A DNA stretch of 15,772 nt from Bryobacterales bacterium (GTDB lineage Bacteria; Cyanobacteriota; Vampirovibrionia; Obscuribacterales; Obscuribacteraceae), in assembly GCA_903970295.1 (NCBI GenBank), contig CAJCHQ010000018.1:1-15772 (forward strand), read 5' to 3'. Made by a program: the position numbers and the translations under genes. This document shows positions 12,508 through 15,772 of this stretch, in pieces. The notes beneath the pieces were generated by a model. That model ran no database searches, was not told the DNA's origin, and saw only the letters and a program-made list of their open reading frames with translations. The stretch's first letter is position 1; each line of letters starts with the position of its first letter.

Positions 12508-15035
12508 GAGGCACCGTTGCCGGTAGCAACGCCGGTAGCACCATTACCGGTGGCGTCATTACCGGTAGTGGTGTTGACAGTCGTACCATCACCATTGCCA
12601 TTCGCTGTTAATGAACTACGAACAACTTCGACCAGAACTTGCTTCATCATCGGTTGGTCGCTCTGAACGCTGAAATCATTGATCGGACAAAGAATATTCA
12701 GCTCAGGCATATAACCCGACGAACTGCCTTTGGGAATGTTATAACGCACTGCTCGAAAGCCTTTCACACTGCGCGTCGACCCATCTTTGGCAAAACTCGT
12801 TATGTCGATCAAAGCAAATTCTTCTAAACCCCGTTCGCGCATATCCTCTTCGTTCATGAAAAGCAGAGTGCGCAAATTTTTCACGCCACGATATCGGTCG
12901 TTGTCGGAATACACACTGGTATTGAACTGATCGTGCGATCTCATCGTGCTCATCATCAGCTTGCCCTTGGGCGGCACGATATTCGATAACTTAGCCGCAG
13001 CGAAATTAGCTCGCTCGCTGGGCGTCAGGAACGAAAGCTCGCGAGCCGCCTGCTTGAGCCTGAATCCTAGTGGTTCGCGCACGCGGGTATTGAAATCTTC
13101 GAACCCGGCTATGGCTTCTGACATTTTGTCTCGGACCAGATCGTAGTTGCCCACATATTCTTTCCAGGGAGTGCGTGTGTCGGGCAACGTAGCCATGGCA
13201 ATGCCAGCGATAATCGCCAGCTCCGACAGAAGTTGAGGTGACGCCGGCTCATTCATGCCGACCGAAAGATGGACCATGCTCATCGAATCTTCCACCGTTA
13301 CTTGTTGCAGCCCGGTAGCTTGCATGTCTTTTTCGGTCCGCCCCAGACAGGGAAGAATCAATGCTTCTTTGCCATGCACAAGATGGCTGCGATTAAGCTT
13401 GGTGCTGACATGGATAGTCAGATCGCAGCGGCGCAAAGCAGAGAAAGTAAGATTGGTATCCGGCGTTGCCGACGCAAAATTGCCGCCCATCCCCAGGAAG
13501 ACTTTAACTAAACCGCGCTGCATCGCCTGGATCGTCCGCACGGTATCCAAACCGGGTTCGCGAGGAGAAACAATTTGACAGGCTGCGTCCATTTTAGCCA
13601 ACCATTTTTCTTGCGGTCGATGCGCGATACCACAAGTGCGATTGCCCTGAACATTGCTGTGCCCGCGAATCGGACAAGGACCTGCTCCTTCTCGGCCGAT
13701 ATTTCCGCGCAGCAATAAGACATTAGTGATTTCACGGATCGTATCGACCGCAAATTCTTGTTGGCTGACACCCAGACACCAGCTGATGATTGCCGATTTG
13801 GCCTGGCGATAAATCTGGGCAGCGGCAAGAATTTGCTCTTTCGACAATCCGGATTGATGTTCAATGTCAGACCATGAGGTCGCTTCGCAAGCCGCTTTGT
13901 ATTCTTCGAATCCAGCAGTGTATTTGGCAATGAATGCGGCGTCGATAGCTGACGGATCTGATTTAGCCTCTTCCAAGAGATACTTGCCGATGCCTCGCAT
14001 GATTGCCATGTCGCCGCCGATCCGAGGCTGGAGATTGAGTGTACTGAGTGGCGTAGCCCGGAAAAGAGCCATATCGAGAAAATCGTGGGGCACAATCGAT
14101 CTCGTCGCGGCCACCTCTACAAGTGGATTGATGTGAACGATTTTCATACCCCTGTGCTTGACGCCTTCGGTCAGTGCTGACAGCATGCGCGGAGCATTTG
14201 TGGCCGCGTTCACACCAAGGACGAAAATGGCATCGGCATTTTGCCAGTCGATCAGATCGACTGTTCCTTTACCTGTGCCAAGAGAGGCAGTTAGGGCTCT
14301 GCCACTGGCTTCATGGCACATATTCGAGCAGTCGGGTAAATTGTTGGTGCCGAATTCACGGGCAAACAATTGATATAAGAACGTGCCTTCATTAGAGAGC
14401 CTTCCTGACGTATAAAAAGAAGCCTGGTTCGGGCTCGGCAATGCTCGCAAATGTTTGCCAATCAGGGCAAAGGCATCCGACCAGGAGATAGGCTCGTAAC
14501 AATCAGTGGACGCGTTGTACGACATTGGTTCGGTCAAGCGACCCTGATTTTCCAGGGCGAAATCACTCCATTGCATCAGATCGGAAACTTTGTTGGCGGC
14601 AAAGAATTGGCGATCGGTGCGTTTTTTGGTCATCTCCCAGGTGACGTGCTTGATGCCGTTTTCACAGATATCCAGACGTAAACCGTGGCGATCGTCGGGC
14701 CAGGCGCAACCGGGACAGTCGAACCCTGAGTTCTCATGATTCATATGGATGATGGCGCGGGCACCATCAATCAGCTCTTTCTGCTCGACTAAGACACGCG
14801 TAACGCTGACGGCAGCGCCCCAGCCGGCGGCCGGGTGATGGTAATCTTTTTGGGAAAACTTGTCTTTTTTCCCGGCCTTATTAATAACATTGACGGGATC
14901 CCAGGTCTCGGCGGCAGGCAAGCTCGGAGCAGGCGAATTGGTAACAGACGACTCCTGGCTTGAAGAACCCTCTGAATCCGTTGGTGCCGAATCACTTTTT
15001 AGCTCGGGAGGCTTGCCCTCGTCTGGTTTTGACAT
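12504..15035 (-). CDS. YdeP/FdhF-type molybdopterin oxidoreductase, probable formate dehydrogenase
   Basis: Residues 1-45 are an acidic Ser/Pro-rich leader. A short Fe-S-like region has FDCPGCAWPD (105-114) and DICENG (122-127): C107, C110 and C124, one Cys fewer than the usual four of FdhF-type N-termini, as is common in the YdeP branch. The MopB catalytic part follows: SFYTSGRLSNEGTFLYQLFA (206-225), then C236 and M-C240-H241-E-A-S-G. The C240-H241 pair aligns with the Sec-His or Cys-His of formate dehydrogenases and predicts a Cys ligand to Mo. Later come RGNIGREGAGPCPIRGHSNV and the C-terminal dinucleotide-binding part (MMSTMRSHDQFNTSVYSDNDRYRG). The last 34 residues are a Gly/Thr/Asn repeat tail. 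A strong SD, AAGGGAGGT (complement of 15041-15049), is five bases from ATG 15035. It lies 32 bp after the oxalate decarboxylase gene and overlaps fdhD by 4 bp. YdeP homologues do not all have proven formate activity; the neighbours make it likely here. Confidence 0.85.
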   Translation of the reverse strand: MSKPDEGKPPELKSDSAPTDSEGSSSQESSVTNSPAPSLPAAETWDPVNVINKAGKKDKFSQKDYHHPAAGWGAAVSVTRVLVEQKELIDGARAIIHMNHENSGFDCPGCAWPDDRHGLRLDICENGIKHVTWEMTKKRTDRQFFAANKVSDLMQWSDFALENQGRLTEPMSYNASTDCYEPISWSDAFALIGKHLRALPSPNQASFYTSGRLSNEGTFLYQLFAREFGTNNLPDCSNMCHEASGRALTASLGTGKGTVDLIDWQNADAIFVLGVNAATNAPRMLSALTEGVKHRGMKIVHINPLVEVAATRSIVPHDFLDMALFRATPLSTLNLQPRIGGDMAIMRGIGKYLLEEAKSDPSAIDAAFIAKYTAGFEEYKAACEATSWSDIEHQSGLSKEQILAAAQIYRQAKSAIISWCLGVSQQEFAVDTIREITNVLLLRGNIGREGAGPCPIRGHSNVQGNRTCGIAHRPQEKWLAKMDAACQIVSPREPGLDTVRTIQAMQRGLVKVFLGMGGNFASATPDTNLTFSALRRCDLTIHVSTKLNRSHLVHGKEALILPCLGRTEKDMQATGLQQVTVEDSMSMVHLSVGMNEPASPQLLSELAIIAGIAMATLPDTRTPWKEYVGNYDLVRDKMSEAIAGFEDFNTRVREPLGFRLKQAARELSFLTPSERANFAAAKLSNIVPPKGKLMMSTMRSHDQFNTSVYSDNDRYRGVKNLRTLLFMNEEDMRERGLEEFALIDITSFAKDGSTRSVKGFRAVRYNIPKGSSSGYMPELNILCPINDFSVQSDQPMMKQVLVEVVRSSLTANGNGDGTTVNTTTGNDATGNGATGVATGNGAS
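12508..12608 (-). repeat. Short imperfect coding repeats at the 3' end of the molybdoenzyme gene
   Basis: The last 34 codons of the oxidoreductase gene encode a low-complexity tail ending ATGNGATGVATGNGAS. At DNA level it consists of degenerate 12-15-bp units built around ACCGGTAAT or ACCGGCAAC, repeated until the ATGA overlap with fdhD. Units are multiples of three, so expansion or contraction would not shift frame. Such a tail is not part of the known catalytic fold. Confidence 0.7.
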
Positions 15036-15040
15036 TACCG

Positions 15041-15049
15041 ACCTCCCTT
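15041..15049 (-). promoter_or_regulatory. Strong ribosome binding site of the molybdoenzyme gene
   Basis: The minus strand reads AAGGGAGGT, close to a full anti-16S match, five bases before ATG 15035. It is by far the strongest Shine-Dalgarno in the window. It fixes the start at 15035 and predicts high translation of this gene within the operon. Confidence 0.8.
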
Positions 15050-15067
15050 AGTCTCACAACAACAATA

Positions 15068-15772
15068 TCATTTAGGTTGCGAGGGTGGCGCGGCAATGAA
15101 AGTATCCGCGGACTTTAATTTTTCCAAAATCGAACGCGGTTGACCGAAATTCGCCTCCAAAACATTCATGGGCTGAGCCTTAAACCAGGCTGCCAGTGAC
15201 AGTTCCTGGTAGTTGCCGCTGTCTAAGACGATTAAAGTCTGACAGTCCTCAGTCACGGAGGCGTTTTCGATATAGTGCCCGAAGCCTTGCGGCACATAAC
15301 CGACATCGCCCGGGCTCATCTCCTCAGTGCGAACTCGACCGTTCGACCCGAACACAGTCAGTCTGGCATGCCCGGAAATGTAGTATTGCCATTCGTTTGC
15401 ATTGGGATGCCAGTGCATTTCCCGCAAAGCATCGGGTTGTAGAGTTTGAATGGCGCCGGTCATGGTTGTGGAAATCGGAAATTCTTTTTGCGATACCATT
15501 TGAAAAGTACCACCCTTGAATGACAGACCTTTTTGAGCGCCGAGGCTATATTTGTGCGTGAGCGGTGGCGTCATTTGCGAACGCCAGGGCGCGTCGGATG
15601 GTATCGCCGGTGGTACGGCACCAGTGGCGATGTAAACTTCCTTTTTGGGAAAGTTGCTGAAAGTATCAACGGTAGTGTTGAAATTTTTAGCGAGGACTTC
15701 TTTTGGTGTGTGAGCGATCCAATCGGAGATGCTAAAGGTGGAGAACTCCGAGAAAGCACCATTGTCGAAGAC
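15068..15772 (-). CDS. oxdC: Bicupin oxalate decarboxylase (C-terminal part; gene continues past the right edge)
   Basis: The frame is open from the window edge, so the ATG at 15574 is internal: the preceding 66 codons read VFDNGAFSEFSTFSISDWIA, then HTPKEVLAKNF and KKEVYIATG, the linker between the two cupins of OxdC-type enzymes. The second cupin carries the Mn ligands H-W-H-x4-E (residues 120, 122 and 127 of the visible part) in MHWHPNANEWQYYISGHARL and the later His166 in GYVPQGFGHYIEN. The end SLAAWFKAQPMNVLEANFG is also family-typical. The enzyme splits oxalate into formate and CO2 with Mn and O2 as cofactors. By eye, the position equal to Glu333 of the B. subtilis enzyme is Ile here; the main catalytic Glu is in the N-terminal cupin, outside the window. 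It lies 32 bp upstream of the molybdoenzyme gene, same strand, so the formate it makes has a ready consumer. Confidence 0.88.
   Translation of the reverse strand, partial: VFDNGAFSEFSTFSISDWIAHTPKEVLAKNFNTTVDTFSNFPKKEVYIATGAVPPAIPSDAPWRSQMTPPLTHKYSLGAQKGLSFKGGTFQMVSQKEFPISTTMTGAIQTLQPDALREMHWHPNANEWQYYISGHARLTVFGSNGRVRTEEMSPGDVGYVPQGFGHYIENASVTEDCQTLIVLDSGNYQELSLAAWFKAQPMNVLEANFGQPRSILEKLKSADTFIAAPPSQPK

Noticed and set aside
15571..15762. 63-residue minus-strand frame at the right edge
   Set aside because: It is out of phase with the real coding frame, which continues the oxalate decarboxylase to the window edge with clear family sequence.

Overview
The window looks like a chromosomal segment of a free-living, probably large-genome bacterium with roughly even base composition. 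Family content (a PATAN/DUF4388 protein next to an MglA-type GTPase, several sialate O-acetylesterase-like exoenzymes, PAS histidine-kinase and Ser/Thr-kinase remnants, a YdeP-type molybdenum oxidoreductase) fits a lineage such as Ca. Obscuribacterales (Melainabacteria/Vampirovibrionia). This is an inference from gene content; no marker gene is present to prove it.

Layout. (1) 1-67, minus: the first 22 codons of a GlcG/HbpS-type haem-binding-family gene, transcribed off the left edge. (2) 247-1815, plus: secreted sialate O-acetylesterase-like SGNH hydrolase, convergent with (3) 1872-3092, minus: a secreted or anchored protein with a TPR-like part and a C-terminal EF-hand-like module of the kind found at the ends of large RTX-type secreted proteins. 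(4) 3330-4184, plus: a single-pass membrane protein with a repeat-rich, charged tail. (5) 4288-6259: a region of broken signalling genes. It holds a histidine kinase split by frameshifts and lacking its dimerisation/phosphoacceptor domain (4288-5131), a small unknown ORF (5340-5621), a long near-perfect palindrome (5646-5681) and a Ser/Thr kinase cut off within its N-lobe (5909-6259). (6) 6318-9298, minus: a second sialate O-acetylesterase-like gene overlapping a GHL15-like putative glycoside hydrolase gene, apparently a small polysaccharide-processing operon. (7) 9313-11631, plus: a promoter-like element, a structured leader resembling a ydaO-type (c-di-AMP) riboswitch, a PATAN/DUF4388 protein ending in a degenerate GGDEF domain, and an MglA-like small GTPase. 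(8) 11632-15772, minus: a compact operon reading bicupin oxalate decarboxylase (partial) > YdeP/FdhF-like molybdopterin oxidoreductase > FdhD.

How the genes work together. Two units stand out. The right-hand operon can be read as an oxalate-to-formate-to-CO2 route: oxalate decarboxylase makes formate, the molybdenum enzyme carries the Cys-His pair expected at a formate dehydrogenase active site, and FdhD is the sulfurtransferase that activates such enzymes. The DUF4388/degenerate-GGDEF plus MglA pair looks like a GTPase switch and its effector or regulator, possibly under control of a nucleotide-sensing leader RNA. The two esterases and the GHL15-like protein suggest turnover of acetylated extracellular glycans.
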